Part shown: positions 45,026 to 55,891 of the stretch, piece by piece
Layout of the letters: the number at the start of each line of letters is the position of its first letter
How positions within the stretch are numbered: the stretch's first letter is position 1
DNA from: CAVTYH01 sp963738835
GTDB taxonomy: Bacteria > Planctomycetota > Planctomycetia > Pirellulales > JADZDJ01
Reading direction: 5' to 3'
Length of the DNA stretch: 64,000 nucleotides
Assembly (NCBI GenBank): GCA_963738835.1
Contig: CAVTYH010000009.1
Coordinates: 62,001-126,000 of the forward strand
Program-made: the position numbers and the translations under genes
Notes under the pieces: model-generated
Told to the model about the DNA's origin: nothing
The model's input: only the letters and a program-made list of their open reading frames with translations
Database searches by the model: none

Positions 45026-46153
45026 TTAATAATGCGGGCTTTCTGCATGGACCAGTTTCGGTTCCACTTTGACGGCAGGGCGCTCGATCGCTTGCTTCGG
45101 TGTTGGTCGGTTTGATTTGAGAACTGGCTCGAGGTTGATCGGTTTGTCTCCGGCAGCGGATCGGTAGAGCGCTTCGATAATGCGCACATCGGCCAGACCT
45201 TCCTCACCGTTGGGCTCCGGCTCGTTGCCGCTGAGAACGCACTGCGAGAAGTACAAGATCTCCGGCGCGAATTGATCGCGCTTGGCGAAGCTGGTCTTCG
45301 TCGTCCTACCGTCAAGCGTCAGATAATGAGCCAGTTTGACGGAGTACTCGTAGGCGGGCTCAACGCGCAGATTGCCGCGGGTGCCAACAAGGCGATATTC
45401 CGACACGTGGGCGGCGCCGAAACTACAGGTGAAACTGGCTAGGCGGCCCGCGGGAAACCGCAGCATGGCAGCTGCCATTTCGTCGACTTCCTGGAATCGT
45501 GGATCGCCGGTGTTGCCCGTCCAAGCGAACGCTTCAATAGGTTCCTCGCCAAACAGATAGCGGGCCGCATTGATGCTGTAGATGCCGATGTCGTACAGTG
45601 TGCCGCCGCCGGTTTCTTGTCGCAGCCGGATGCCGTCTTTGGCCTGCATCGAAAAGCAGGAACTGAAATACTTCGGCTCACCGAGCAGCCCAGAACGAAC
45701 GTACTCGACCGCCTTCAGATTGGTTTCCTCAAAATGCAAACGATAGGCGATCATCAGGCGCACGTTGCAGCGGTGCGCCGCGTTGATCATCTCACGGCAC
45801 TCGGCTTCGCTGACGGCCATCGGTTTTTCGCAGAGTACATGAATGCCGGCTTCAGCCGCGCGAACCGAATATTCGCGATGCAGGTGATTCGGCAGGGCGA
45901 TGTACACGGCATCTATCTCGCCGCTGCCCAGGCAGGCGTCGTACTCGTCGTAGTTGAATTTGTGAGCGACATGATACTTGCGGCCGAGCTTTTTCAACTT
46001 CTCCGGATCGTTGGACACTAGCGCCGTCAGTTCGGAGTTCTCTGCGGCGTGTCCAAAAGCCGGCAAAATAGCGGCTTGAGCGATGTGCCCCAGGCCCACG
46101 ACGGCGTAGCGAATCCGGCGGCCCGACGAAGCGACTAGATCAATCTCAACCAT
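45026..46153 (-). CDS. Gfo/Idh/MocA family oxidoreductase
   Basis: 375 residues. N-terminal Rossmann domain (IRYAVVGLGHIAQAAILPAF), the family EKP motif in HVLCEKPMAVSEAE with the catalytic Lys, and the C-terminal Gfo/Idh/MocA dimerisation fold (GGGTLYDIGIYSINAARYLFGEEPIEAFAWTGN). Uses NAD(P) on a sugar or sugar derivative; the exact substrate is not decidable. Convergent with the debranching gene. Confidence 0.92.
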   Translation of the reverse strand: MVEIDLVASSGRRIRYAVVGLGHIAQAAILPAFGHAAENSELTALVSNDPEKLKKLGRKYHVAHKFNYDEYDACLGSGEIDAVYIALPNHLHREYSVRAAEAGIHVLCEKPMAVSEAECREMINAAHRCNVRLMIAYRLHFEETNLKAVEYVRSGLLGEPKYFSSCFSMQAKDGIRLRQETGGGTLYDIGIYSINAARYLFGEEPIEAFAWTGNTGDPRFQEVDEMAAAMLRFPAGRLASFTCSFGAAHVSEYRLVGTRGNLRVEPAYEYSVKLAHYLTLDGRTTKTSFAKRDQFAPEILYFSQCVLSGNEPEPNGEEGLADVRIIEALYRSAAGDKPINLEPVLKSNRPTPKQAIERPAVKVEPKLVHAESPHY

Positions 46154-46183
46154 GAGTGAATCACCCCATACCTATGAGTCTTG

Positions 46184-48655
46184 CTACTCGGGAATTGAGG
46201 CTAGCAGATGTCGCAGCGTATCCATACCTATCGGCTTCACTAAATGCCGATCGAAACCCGCCTCCGCGGTGCGCTGCTTGTCACGATCTTGACCATACCC
46301 GGTAAGTGCGATTAGTACAGTATGGTTTAGCTGCGGCTCCTGTCGCAATCGGCGCGCGAGTCCGTAGCCGTCCATATTCGGCATGGCAATATCCGAGATC
46401 ACAATGTCCGGTGGGTTCTGAAGTCGCCGCTTCGAATGCGGCGGCGCCGGAGTTCACGACTTGCACTTGCTGACCCATCGATTCCAATAACTTACCGAGC
46501 ATGTACGCGGCGGCGTAGGCATCGTCGACGATAAGAATGCGGCGCGAAAGCAGCTTAGATTCGCCGCTGGTTGAGCAGGGTTTCTCGAGGGTTTGGGCAG
46601 TTTCAATTACCGGCAAACGGACGATGAACTCGCTCCCTTTGCCATGTCCATCGCTGTGCGCTTCAATTGTTCCGCCGTGGAGCGCTGATTAGCTTTTTGG
46701 CCAGCATAAGCCCGACGCCCAGGCCGCCGTGCGATCGGTTCAGAGTCCGGTCATTTTGCGCAAACATGTCGAAGACGTGCGACAGCATCTCCGCCGAGAT
46801 TCCTGCTCCCATATCGCGCACTGAGATCATGGCCTCTTGTCCGTCGCGCCGAGCTGTTAGCCAGATTTGACCGCCGCGCTCTGTGTACTTGGCAGCATTG
46901 TTCAGAAGATTGGAGATCACTTGCGTCAGCCGAACGAAGTCAGCCTGCACGAAGATCGGCTCCGGGGGCAATTGCATAGCTAGCTGGTGACCCGCAGCGT
47001 CGAGGAACGGTTTGCTGGTTTCAATGGCACTGTCCAAAACCGCGGCCAATTCGACCGGCGCGTACGCGCAGCTCGATTTTACCGCGCGTGATGCGCGAGA
47101 CTTCCATGAGGTCATCAACCAGACGCACCATATGGTTGACCTGGCGTTCCATCAAATCCCGAATGCGCTGAACTTCTGGACTTAAATCGTCAGTCAGTTT
47201 TAAGAGGTGCAGCGAATTTGAAAGTGGCGCCAAAGGATTGCGCAACTCATGTGCTAAGGTGGCCAGAAATTCGTCTTTGCGACGATCCGCTTCGCAAAGT
47301 TGAGCGTAGAGCCGGGCATTTTCGATGAAATCAACTGCCTGCCGACCACACAAATCGATCAGTTGCATTTCGCGATTGCTAGGCCGATGTGGCCGACGAA
47401 AAAGCGTAGTTAGCACCCCCAGGATCGTGCCGCTCCGAGTAATCAGAGGCGTGCAGTGCATCGCGCCGAACCCTTCATCGCGCGCCAGCTGTTTAAGAGT
47501 CTCGAACTGCAGATCGGTTTCCGTATCTTCAATGATCACACGACGTCGTTCTTTGAAGCATATACCGCAAAAGCCGCCGTCCGCCAGCAGATTCTGAAGT
47601 TTGTTTAGAAACCGTTCCGTTAATCCCAAACTCGCGCCCACTCGAAGTTCATTTTGGTACTGGTCGCGCACCGCCAAGAGGCCCATGCTGGTGTTTTCAA
47701 TCGTGGCCGCGGTGCGCAGCGTTTGCTCCAAAATTGGCTCGAGATCGAGTGTGGTTGACAGCCGCACGCTCATGTCCTGTAGCTGTCGCAGGTCGGACAA
47801 TTGAGCAGCCAGTTCGTCCTTCAGGGCGACGAGCGAGGCTTCTGCCTGCTTACGCGCAGTGATGTCGCGGGCAACCTTCGAAGCAGCAAAAATCCGGCCG
47901 GCGCGGTCGCGAACTGGCGAAACCGTCAGCGAGATATTCCGTCGATGGCCATCTCGCGTCAATCGAACCGTTTCGAAATGGTCAATCCGTTCACCACGGC
48001 GAAGGCGGCTTAGGATCTCCAATTCCTCGTCCCTACGGTCCGGCGGAATAATCAGCATGATCGACTTACCGGCGACTTCCTCTGCCGTCCAGCCATACAA
48101 TCGCTCGGCGCCGCGGTTCCAAGAAAGTATGCTCCCGTCCAGAGCTTTGGAAACAATGGCATCATCCGAGGATTCGATAATCGCCGCCAATAGCGCTTGG
48201 TCTTCCTCAGCCCGCTTCCGATCGCTGATGTCCACCAACACGTTTAGGGCCCCGACTAGTTGCCCCTGGGCGTCATGAATTGGATTGGCGTGGGCCAATA
48301 TGGTCAACCGACTGCCATCGGGCCGCTCAACGATGATTTCTTCGCTGTTAAAACTTCGGCCGGTTTTTAAGGCTCGGGCCATCCAGCACTCGTCGTGTTG
48401 AATAGGTTGGCCATTGGCTAAATAGAGCTTAAAAGAACCGCAATACCGGTCTACCGGATCATTAAGTTTTGGTGTTCGGCCCCAGAGTTGCTCAGCATGC
48501 CGATTGAAACAGGTGATTAGTCCTTCAGAATCGCAAGTATAGGTGCCAGCCGGCAGGCAATCGATGAGGTCTTGAAGTGGCTGCATTTCGAGCAGAATTG
48601 TGCGATCTTCGTCCGGCAGTGCTGCGCTTTTCTCGCTACAATTATTTGGCATCAA
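46184..48655 (-). CDS. Hybrid sensor histidine kinase (PAS-PAS-GAF-HisKA-HATPase-REC), three apparent frameshifts
   Basis: In order: a PAS (PLQDLIDCLPAGTYTCDSEGLITCFNRHAEQLWG), a second PAS (IIESSDDAIVSKALDGSILSWNRGAERLYGWTAEEV), a GAF (LDLEPILEQTLRTAATIENTSMGLLAVRD, with GGFCGICFKERRRVIIEDT), a HisKA (FLATLAHELRNPLAPLSNSLHLL), an HATPase (VISNLLNNAAKYTERGGQIWL, GGLGVGLMLAKKLI) and a receiver (ILIVDDAYAAAYMLGKLLESMG, phospho-Asp in ISDIAMPNMDGYGLARRL). Frames change near 47065, 46690 and 46420. No membrane segments, so it senses inside the cell. The receiver suggests passing phosphate to an HPt such as 25089-25478. Confidence 0.86.
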
Positions 48656-48696
48656 ACTCTCCCCTCGCGAGCATCTATATATACAAACCGTTCTCT

Positions 48697-48712
48697 AGCA
48701 ATTCGCATACCA
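48697..48712 (-). promoter_or_regulatory. Weak sigma-54 promoter match (TGGTATGCGAATTGCT)
   Basis: GG and TTGCT conserved with correct spacing, but CAC is TAT. Lies 42 bases before the hybrid kinase start at 48655. The rest of the gap to 48845 is featureless. Confidence 0.25.
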
Positions 48713-48845
48713 AGTGGTTCTCTTGTTCGCAGACTCGCCAGAGCGGCCTGATTCTGGGAGGTCGATTACCAACGGCTGGTGTCAATCGGCGACCATGCTG
48801 ATCCCTTCGAGGCAAAAAGCGAATCAGATGCGCCAATCCAGTGAC

Positions 48846-51779
48846 TCAAATGAGCCCCAGCGTTGTGGGCCAGTCGGAATCAAACGGCAGGCTCAAGAAC
48901 GCATTACATGGATCGTTGGATGCGACTAGCCTTGAAACACTGTGCACGGCCGGCAGTCTCTTGGGAGTCGTGACGAGAGCAGTCTGTAGAGTTTCGTAAT
49001 AATTGTCAACTACGAGAAGCTGCTGCCGATCGATGGCTGGCCTCGTCGCATCTTTTGTCTGATGGTCGGCAATTGTTGCCAGTGGTGGGCCGGAATCCAT
49101 CGCGGCCAATATCTTTGAGACAGGTTCAGCGTCTTTTTGGCCGGTGCGTTCACCGATCTCAGTGGTGGACCCTATTGTGAACAGAAAGGAAGTGCCGATA
49201 GCCCGCCCATTGTTGTCCACGGTGCTTTGAAGCGCTTTGGCCCCAACGCCGCTTTCACTTTCCGTCGACGCAATCAAATCCAACAGCGGCTGGATGTCTT
49301 TGTTGTTAAATGCACCATCTCCATTGAGATCGCCAATTTCCAGCAATTGCGGGTCGGACAGACCTTTGGTGGCTTGGTAGGCATACACATCGGCCAGCGC
49401 GGTGAACATTACGGTGATGTCGGCGGCAGACGTTTGCCCGTCTCGGTTGAAATCGCCGAGTGAGATTGTCGAAGTCGCATTGCCCACGCGCAGATCCTCC
49501 GCCGAAGCTGGTAACCCACACTTCGTCGGTGTTGAAGGGGTTGTATACAACCCGCATGGGTTGCATGAATTTGTAGCCCGCGACTTGCGAAAACGTCGGC
49601 GTCACCGCCTGTAGGTTTTCGGTATACCACAGTCCGTCGATCTCGGTGGTGAGATACGCTTCGTTAGGATTTGTTGGACTAACGGTGATGGAGTTGGCGC
49701 GATCGAGCGCATTGATACGCGTCCAATGTTGTCCGCGATCGGTAGTCCTGTACAAGCCGCCCAGTCCATTTGGCGCCCCGCCCCAACCGCTGAAGACGCT
49801 AACGTACCACGTGTTTTGGCTGGTATCATGGGGATCGATGACGATATCCTTCGTCCAATACAACATGCCGGGCGCACTCACGTCTTGCCAGGATTGCCCG
49901 CCATTGGCGTCACAAACACGCCGCTGGATGCAGTAAATGCTCCGCTCGCAGCACGGCGTCCGGAGTAGCTGACGACGAGCGTTCCGTCATTTAGCACGCA
50001 GATGTTAAAGGCGTGCCCCTGTGTGCGCGGTGGAGTGGCGAGTTTGGTCCACGTCGATGCTGCGCCGGCTTGGGCGTTATTCGTGACATAGATGCCGCCA
50101 GCCGAGCTGTGAGCGACCGCAGCATACAGGCGATTGGGGTTGTTGGGATCTGCTTCCACCCATGTGACCACATGGCCGAAATCGTGCATAGTATTCCAGG
50201 TTGTGCCGCTGTCTGTCGAAAACAACACCAAGCCGGCACCACCATCGATCCGGGCGTCCGTCAGATAGGTACTCTGATACATATCATGGACGCTCGACGT
50301 GGCGGCATACACAACGCCCGTCGTGGTCTGCACGATCGAGCGGTACATTGCGTTCTGCGTATGGCCCGTGTAATTGAACGACCAGGTAGCTCCAGCATCG
50401 TTGCTGACCGCACTGCGGATGTCGGCGAAAGAGCCGATGATGTGCGTGGGGCTGGTCCAGGTGAGGTCCCAAGAGGTTGTATTCTCCAGTCCGCTCGATT
50501 TGTAAGTGAGCCCCGCCGGAATCGGCGCACCCGCAGGATTCAAATCATCGGGCGTGACATATAACGCGCGCCACGAATCGCCGCTGTCCTCGCTCAAGTG
50601 CGCGAAACCATAATCCGTGATGATCAAACGCGTGGAGTCGAGCGGTGAAACTGAAAAACCCATCGCCGTTTCTGCATACGACCAACCGCGAACCCCGCCA
50701 TCTCCTGACCAGCCGGTCTGCACGTTGGCATTGCCGACGGTCTGCAGCACGCTCTGCCAGTTGACGCCGCCTGTGGTGCTGCGAAAAACAGTGGGGCGTG
50801 AGGTGCTGCTACCGCCGGCCACGTATACGGTGTCGATGTCGTTGATCGCTGCAGAAACAAACAATGGCGAAGCACCCGCGCTGATACCGGTCGCAATCGA
50901 AGTCCATACTGTTTGTCCGATGTCCAGACGATAAATGCCAGCATAGCTGACGCCATCGAATCCTTGCACGCCAGCGAAAACATCGGCAGGAGTCGACGTG
51001 ACTGCCCAAAACCGCGTCACGCCGTTTTCTTTGGCTCCCGCGAAGGAAACGATCCGCTGCGTGCTGGGGATGCCGGTGTAGGCCGCGACGCTGAAACTGG
51101 CGCCGCCGTTAGTCGAAACCAGCACGCCCTGATTCGTGCCCACATAGATACTGTTGCCATCGAATAGTTCCCCCGCAATGTGCAGGCCCGCACTATCGGC
51201 CGTAGAAAAGCGCTGGGCGAACGTCGTTCCGCCGTCAGTTGAAATGAACAAATGCGAATAATCGCTCACCAGCAATCGAGCTGGGTTGTTGTAATCAGCC
51301 GCCAGCGTAATGGCCGAGCCGAATGTGGGGTCGGCCGCAATCGGGTTCCAGGTCACGCCGCCGTCGGTGCTCTTGGTTGGCTGAATGACGTCGCCACCGC
51401 TGGCATAATCCAGCGTATACAGAATCTGCTGATTTACCGTGAACTGCACTTTGGCATTATGGCCGCCATAAACCTGGCGGAAATCAACGGTGTCCCACAG
51501 TCCACCTTTGTTTGTGGTGTGGAAGATTTGCCCCATGTCTGAGGCGACGTACATCTCATTTGGATCAAACGGACTGAAACTAGGCGAGAAAAGTGCACCA
51601 CCCCCTCCCATTCCGCGGATCGACCAGTCTTGGATTGCCGATAACGCGAGCCGCTGCTCGAGGATTTCAAACGAGCGAGGCCGTTGCGACAGCATCCGCC
51701 GTGCAATTTGTGTGCAGCTCACGTTCGAAGTGTGTCCGAATCGGCTTGGCAAAGGCGATCGCAAGAGACGTGGGCGCAT
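48846..51779 (-). CDS. Secreted BNR/sialidase-like propeller protein with C-terminal dockerin, two apparent frameshifts
   Basis: From the ATG at 51779 (a GTG at 51821 is also possible): an N-terminal LEPR-XLL-like motif (RPRSFEILEQRLALSAIQ), then many BNR-type blades with SxDGGxTW units, for example KSTDGGVTWNPIA, ISTDGGTTFAQRF, STTGGVNWQSVL and SEDSGDSWRALY. The arrangement resembles GH74-type propellers, but no catalytic pair was assigned. Frames change near 49880 and 49490. The last part is a type I dockerin with two EF-like repeats (GDFNRDGQTSAADITVMFTAL and GDLNGDGAFNNKDIQPLLDLI), followed by about 120 residues without a recognised domain. Probably exported and attached to a surface or multi-protein complex; substrate unknown. 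Confidence 0.83.
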
Positions 51780-52087
51780 CTCAGGAGTTTCCTTAACGCT
51801 TCCCCAAGCCTTGCCCAACACAACCTATTGCCATTCGCCGATTCTGGCAAGCAAATTGTGCTCTTCGAGGCTTGATTATTGTGAAGTTGGTTGGCTGCGG
51901 TCGGCCTTGTTCTCCTATACGGAGACTTACATGTAACTTGATCTTGCAGCCGCTGTGAATTCACTGGTGTCAACGGCTGACGATGCCGAACTTAAATTGG
52001 TCGCCGTTTCGCTGAAGTTGTGCTATCATGGCGGTTTCAATCTCCGATCCCGCCGAGCCTAACCTAAGCTAAGACCATTGGTATCTG
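51780..52087. other. Intergenic region between divergent genes, nothing definite
   Basis: Contains the promoters for the dockerin protein (minus) and hybrid kinase (plus). No sigma-54 match, hairpin or small ORF with ribosome site was recognised. Confidence 0.5.
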
Positions 52088-53741
52088 ATGTCCGCTGACC
52101 CCCAGACGATTCGATCCGAAGTGCATGAGGAGCTTGGAGATTTCTTACTGATCAATGTGGAAGTCATCATCGAGCGCTGGAGTATACGGGCTGTCGAAGA
52201 ACAGCCCAACGCCAGTCGAGTCCACCATTCCGTTCTCCTGGATCATCTCCATGACCTTCTGACGACGCTGGGGGACAGACTGAAAAAAGTTGAGGATCCG
52301 CAGGAGTCGCAGCACTGCCTGACTGCACTAAGACATGGCGAACAGCGTTGGGAGGCAGGCTGGTCGTTGCCGGAAGTGGTGCGCGACTACCAGATTCTCA
52401 GGTTTGTGATTCTTGATTTTTTAGAAGAAAGGTTCGATAGACCTTTGAAATACCGCGAGGTGCTAGCGATCGGTCTGGCACTGGACGAGGCAATTGCGGC
52501 CAGCGTCGTGATGTATGTCAATGGTCGGGATGACTATCGCCGTGAAGTCGAGCAGAAAAGAGCCGAAGAAGATAAGCGGGTACATGGTCAATTAAAAGCT
52601 CAAACGGAAGCGTTGCAGGAAGCCGATCGCAGGAAGAATAAGTTCCTGGCGATTCTGGGTCACGAGCTGCGTAATCCATTGGCCCCCATTCGCAACTCTG
52701 TAAAGATTCTTGAACTTAAACATTCACGCGACCAAGAATCTCGCAAGGCCCTGGAAGTGATTGAACGTCAGGTGCAGCAGATGACGCGAATCGTCGACGA
52801 TCTGCTCGATATCTCGCGGATCACGCAGGGCAAAATTAAATTGCAGGCAGAGCCGGTGGAAGTAGCGAAATTAGTGAATCGCACGATCGAAATGGTCCGT
52901 CCACTTCTCGACTCTCGAAAGCAGCAGTTGAACCTTATCTTACCGCCAGACGCGATCTGGGTCGAAGGTGATCCACCGCGATTGATTCAGGTTCTGGCGA
53001 ATCTTTTGACAAACGCTTCGAAGTTCACTGATGAGAATGGTCACATCTGGCTCATTTTGGAACGGCAGAACAACAATGCCGTCATCAAAGTTCGCGATAG
53101 CGGCATCGGGATTCCGGCGGAATGGCTGCAGTATTTATTTGTGCCATTTGAGCAGGAGGAGCGTTCGCTCGACCGCGCAGGGAGGCCTTGGGCTGGGGCT
53201 GGCCTTGGTACGCAGTTTAGTCGATCTGCATGGCGGGCTGGTGCAAGCATTTAGTGCTGGCCGAGGGCAGGGCAGCGAATTTGTGGTGCATTTGCCGATC
53301 ATGGAGAATGTCCCTGCATCGACCGACTGCAAACAACTGCCAATGCAATCCAACACCGGTACGGTAAGGCGGATTCTCATCGTCGATGACAACATCGATA
53401 ATGCGGATACACTCACGCTCTTGCTGCGCCTATCGGGTCACGAGGTTCATACTGCCTATGATGGTCCGGCCGCTCTCAAACTGGCGCAAGCCCACAATCC
53501 GGAAGTAGTGTTACTTGATATCGGCTTGCCTCAGATGAATGGCTTGGAAGTAGCCCGCCGCTTGCGAGAGGAAGTTGGACTGCCGGAAGTGTTACTAATT
53601 GCCATGACCGGCTGGGGGAATAACGAAGACCGGCGTCGTTGCGAAGCAGCAGGCTTCAATGCCCATTTAGTTAAGCCCATAGAACTTGAGGCATTGAATG
53701 CGATTTTAATGCATACCCCACGAAATATGGCAACAATCTGA
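52088..53741 (+). CDS. Hybrid histidine kinase with RsbRD-like N-terminus and C-terminal receiver, one apparent frameshift
   Basis: The first about 170 residues (EELGDFLLINVEVIIERWSIRAVEE, DYQILRFVILDFLEERFDR) are helical and resemble the RsbRD-type N-terminal sensor domain. Then a HisKA (FLAILGHELRNPLAPIRNSVKILE), an HATPase (VLANLLTNASKFTDENGHIWL, DSGIGIPAEWLQYLFVPFEQ) and, after a frame change in the G-run near 53178-53184, GGLGLGLALVRSLVDLHGG. It ends with a receiver (ILIVDDNIDNADTLTLLLRLSGHEV, phospho-Asp in VVLLDIGLPQMNGLEVARRL). Soluble. A candidate phosphodonor to the stand-alone HPt. Confidence 0.87.
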
Positions 53742-53940
53742 TAGCAGCGACATAAGCCAAATTGCGGTCAATTTACGGTCCCTGCCCTCTAACACTCCCT
53801 CTGTCGATGCTGGTGGCCGAATCGAGTTTTGATGGCGGCAGTTGTTCGACCAGATGGTTATCCTCCGGAACGGCGGACCAAGCGTTGTAGGCCATCGCCG
53901 ACGTGAGTTAGTTGCGGGTCGACAGGCGTGCTGCCGCAAT

Positions 53941-53974
53941 ACCCGGCCTAACAGATTAGAGCCGGGACTTTTTT
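53941..53974 (+). terminator. Rho-independent terminator
   Basis: Stem CCCGGC-CTAA / TTAG-A-GCCGGG (53942-53966), followed by TTTTTT. About 200 bases after the hybrid kinase stop; the sequence between (53742-53940) has no ORF. Confidence 0.75.
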
Positions 53975-54069
53975 GTTGGCTCAAAAGGGTTTGGACGCAC
54001 TTTGAAAGCCATCGCAATATACTGCACGCCACTAACGGGTTACATCGACATGCAGTTTCAGAGAGAGTA

Positions 54070-54085
54070 CCACGGGGAGTCGAAC
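54070..54085. repeat. Direct repeat of tRNA-Glu 3' end (probable attachment-site copy)
   Basis: CCACGGGGAGTCGAAC is identical to 61140-61155 inside the tRNA-Glu gene and in the same orientation. It marks the left edge of the R-M island. Confidence 0.7.
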
Positions 54086-54171
54086 AGAATGCGAGTTTGT
54101 CGGAAAATCCAGCGATTTGCCAAACGGGCGCTGCAAATTACGGTGCAGTGGGATTTTATCGTAAGCCAAAG

Positions 54172-54288
54172 CGGGTTCGCATTGTCGCTGACAGCGACTC
54201 GGCGGACATATTCGAAGTGTGGCCGAAATTGCCGGAGGCGGTAAAGTTCGAACTGGTAAGAATTGTTCGAAGCGCCCAGGAGCGCTAG
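54172..54288 (+). pseudogene. Remnant ORF next to the attachment-site copy
   Basis: A 38-residue open end (ADSDSADIFEVWPKLPEAVK, then FELVRIVRSAQER) with no start or upstream domain. In style it resembles the end of small ORFs found next to tyrosine recombinases in planctomycetes (x-x-WPxLPEAVKxxxVxxV). No recombinase catalytic motif remains here. Confidence 0.3.
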
Positions 54289-54292
54289 CGTT

Positions 54293-55891
54293 TCACGGGC
54301 GGCTGGCGGATTTGCGGGGACGTGGTCGCTTCGCGGCGGTGGGGGCCGTGGCACTGCGGGCGGCTTGAATTCGCGCCAGTAGGGCAGCGGCGGGTTCGTA
54401 GGCGCGGTTTTCTTGGCGGGCGAGTTCAGCCTCGGTGGGGACCAACTCGCCGCGGAACGCCTTGGCCAGAATCGCCTGCATGATTTTCTCGACCCGCACC
54501 GTTGCCGCCTGCACGCGGGATTCGATCTTGTCGGCGAGGGCGAATAAGGCTTTGACGTGGCGGATAATTTCTTGTTGCTCCTCGACTGGCGGAAGAACCA
54601 CCTGAAACTCGACCTGCTTGGTTACACTAACCTGATTTCGAGTCGTCTGTTCCATCACGCTTCGCAGTTGGTCTTGCCAAAATTGTCCCTGCATGAAATA
54701 GCAAAGATATTGAGGCAAGATCGCGTCGCGGTTTGTGCGGTAGTACGTCACCGAAGTCCCAAGAATCACATCGCCATCGTATTGCGGTAAGATTGCAACT
54801 CGACCGACAGTTGCGTTGTGCGTTAGAAGCACATCGTCGGGCAAAGCAAAGCCGATTCGCAGTAGTTTGGCTTTATCTCGCTTCAATAACGGTGTCTCGT
54901 CCAACAACACCCGGTTATCGAAGACCTGGGCGGCTGTAAGAAACTTAATTCCTTTATCGCCAAAATCAGTAGCGCGTGGGTAAAGCGATCCATGATTTCC
55001 ATCTTGAAAGTCAAGAATCGCACCCACTTCAACGAGGTGTCGAACAGACCGCGCGATCCACGTTGAGGGAAGTTCGGGCAGCTCGGCTTCTGGTATGCCG
55101 TCGGTTCCTCGTCTAACGAGATGTTTGATGGCTTTGGGGTCAACGCCTTTGGCGGTGCGGGCCAGGGCCGCGTCGATCGGTTCGCATTCGTGTGATTCGC
55201 GCCAGTTGGCGGTGAGTTGGCCGGAGCAGGCGGCGGCGAGGATGGATTGGCGGAAGCGTTTGAGGATCGTCGGGGCTATGGCCAGCCGCTCCCGCGCCGC
55301 GTTCATCCGCGCCAGCAACTCCTCCACCTTCGCCACAATTCGCGTCTGCTCCGCCTGCGGCGCAATGGCTATTTGGAGCCCGTCCAGGAAGTCGGTGACG
55401 TTGAGGTTACGAAGGTTCGTTGTCTGTGTTTGGTACTGATCGAGGTGGCCGCGAGCATACAGTGACCGCAACGCCCACCAAACAAATCCAGGGTCAACAC
55501 ACTTGCTGAGCTGAATGCGACGACAGAAATTCGAGCATGTAAGGGGCAACGACGAACTATCGAGTGTAAGTCGATCAATCAGAATGGTCCTTCCGACAGG
55601 TTGCTGCGGCCCACCTCCTGAGACTTCAAGAACAAGATCACCTTCCTCAAGTCGCCGACCAGGCAGTTTTCTTTCCGGGATCGCGCGGCGAGCAGCAGTT
55701 GCCCCTTTGTCCTTATCCCAAGACCGAAACTCTGTCCCGCGAATTACCGCGGCTTCTATCAACGACTTGCCATCGGCTTGCTCAGAAGGCAAACCCCACT
55801 CACCGCCGATCGCGTTGGTCATGACATCGCGCAACACACAGCCTGTCCAACCTTCAGGCAGTGCGTCGGCTTCGATTGGCACGGCATTCAC
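54293..55891 (-). CDS. hsdS: Type I restriction-modification specificity subunit HsdS
   Basis: 532 residues, GTG start overlapping the hsdM stop (GTGA). Two target-recognition domains with the usual half-repeat structure: the first ends in LQIAIAPQAEQTRIVAKVEELLARMNAARERLA, the second in VVLPPVEEQQEIIRHVKALFALADKIESRVQAATV. The linker helices separate the two DNA-contact domains. Sets the target sequence of the methylase and nuclease. Reads intact, unlike its neighbours. Last gene of the operon. Confidence 0.95.
   Translation of the reverse strand: MNAVPIEADALPEGWTGCVLRDVMTNAIGGEWGLPSEQADGKSLIEAAVIRGTEFRSWDKDKGATAARRAIPERKLPGRRLEEGDLVLEVSGGGPQQPVGRTILIDRLTLDSSSLPLTCSNFCRRIQLSKCVDPGFVWWALRSLYARGHLDQYQTQTTNLRNLNVTDFLDGLQIAIAPQAEQTRIVAKVEELLARMNAARERLAIAPTILKRFRQSILAAACSGQLTANWRESHECEPIDAALARTAKGVDPKAIKHLVRRGTDGIPEAELPELPSTWIARSVRHLVEVGAILDFQDGNHGSLYPRATDFGDKGIKFLTAAQVFDNRVLLDETPLLKRDKAKLLRIGFALPDDVLLTHNATVGRVAILPQYDGDVILGTSVTYYRTNRDAILPQYLCYFMQGQFWQDQLRSVMEQTTRNQVSVTKQVEFQVVLPPVEEQQEIIRHVKALFALADKIESRVQAATVRVEKIMQAILAKAFRGELVPTEAELARQENRAYEPAAALLARIQAARSATAPTAAKRPRPRKSASRP

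Noticed and set aside
53842..54171. First two thirds of a 148-codon open frame
   Set aside because: It crosses the terminator at 53941-53974 and the tRNA-derived repeat, has no ribosome site and no family likeness; only its end may be a gene remnant.
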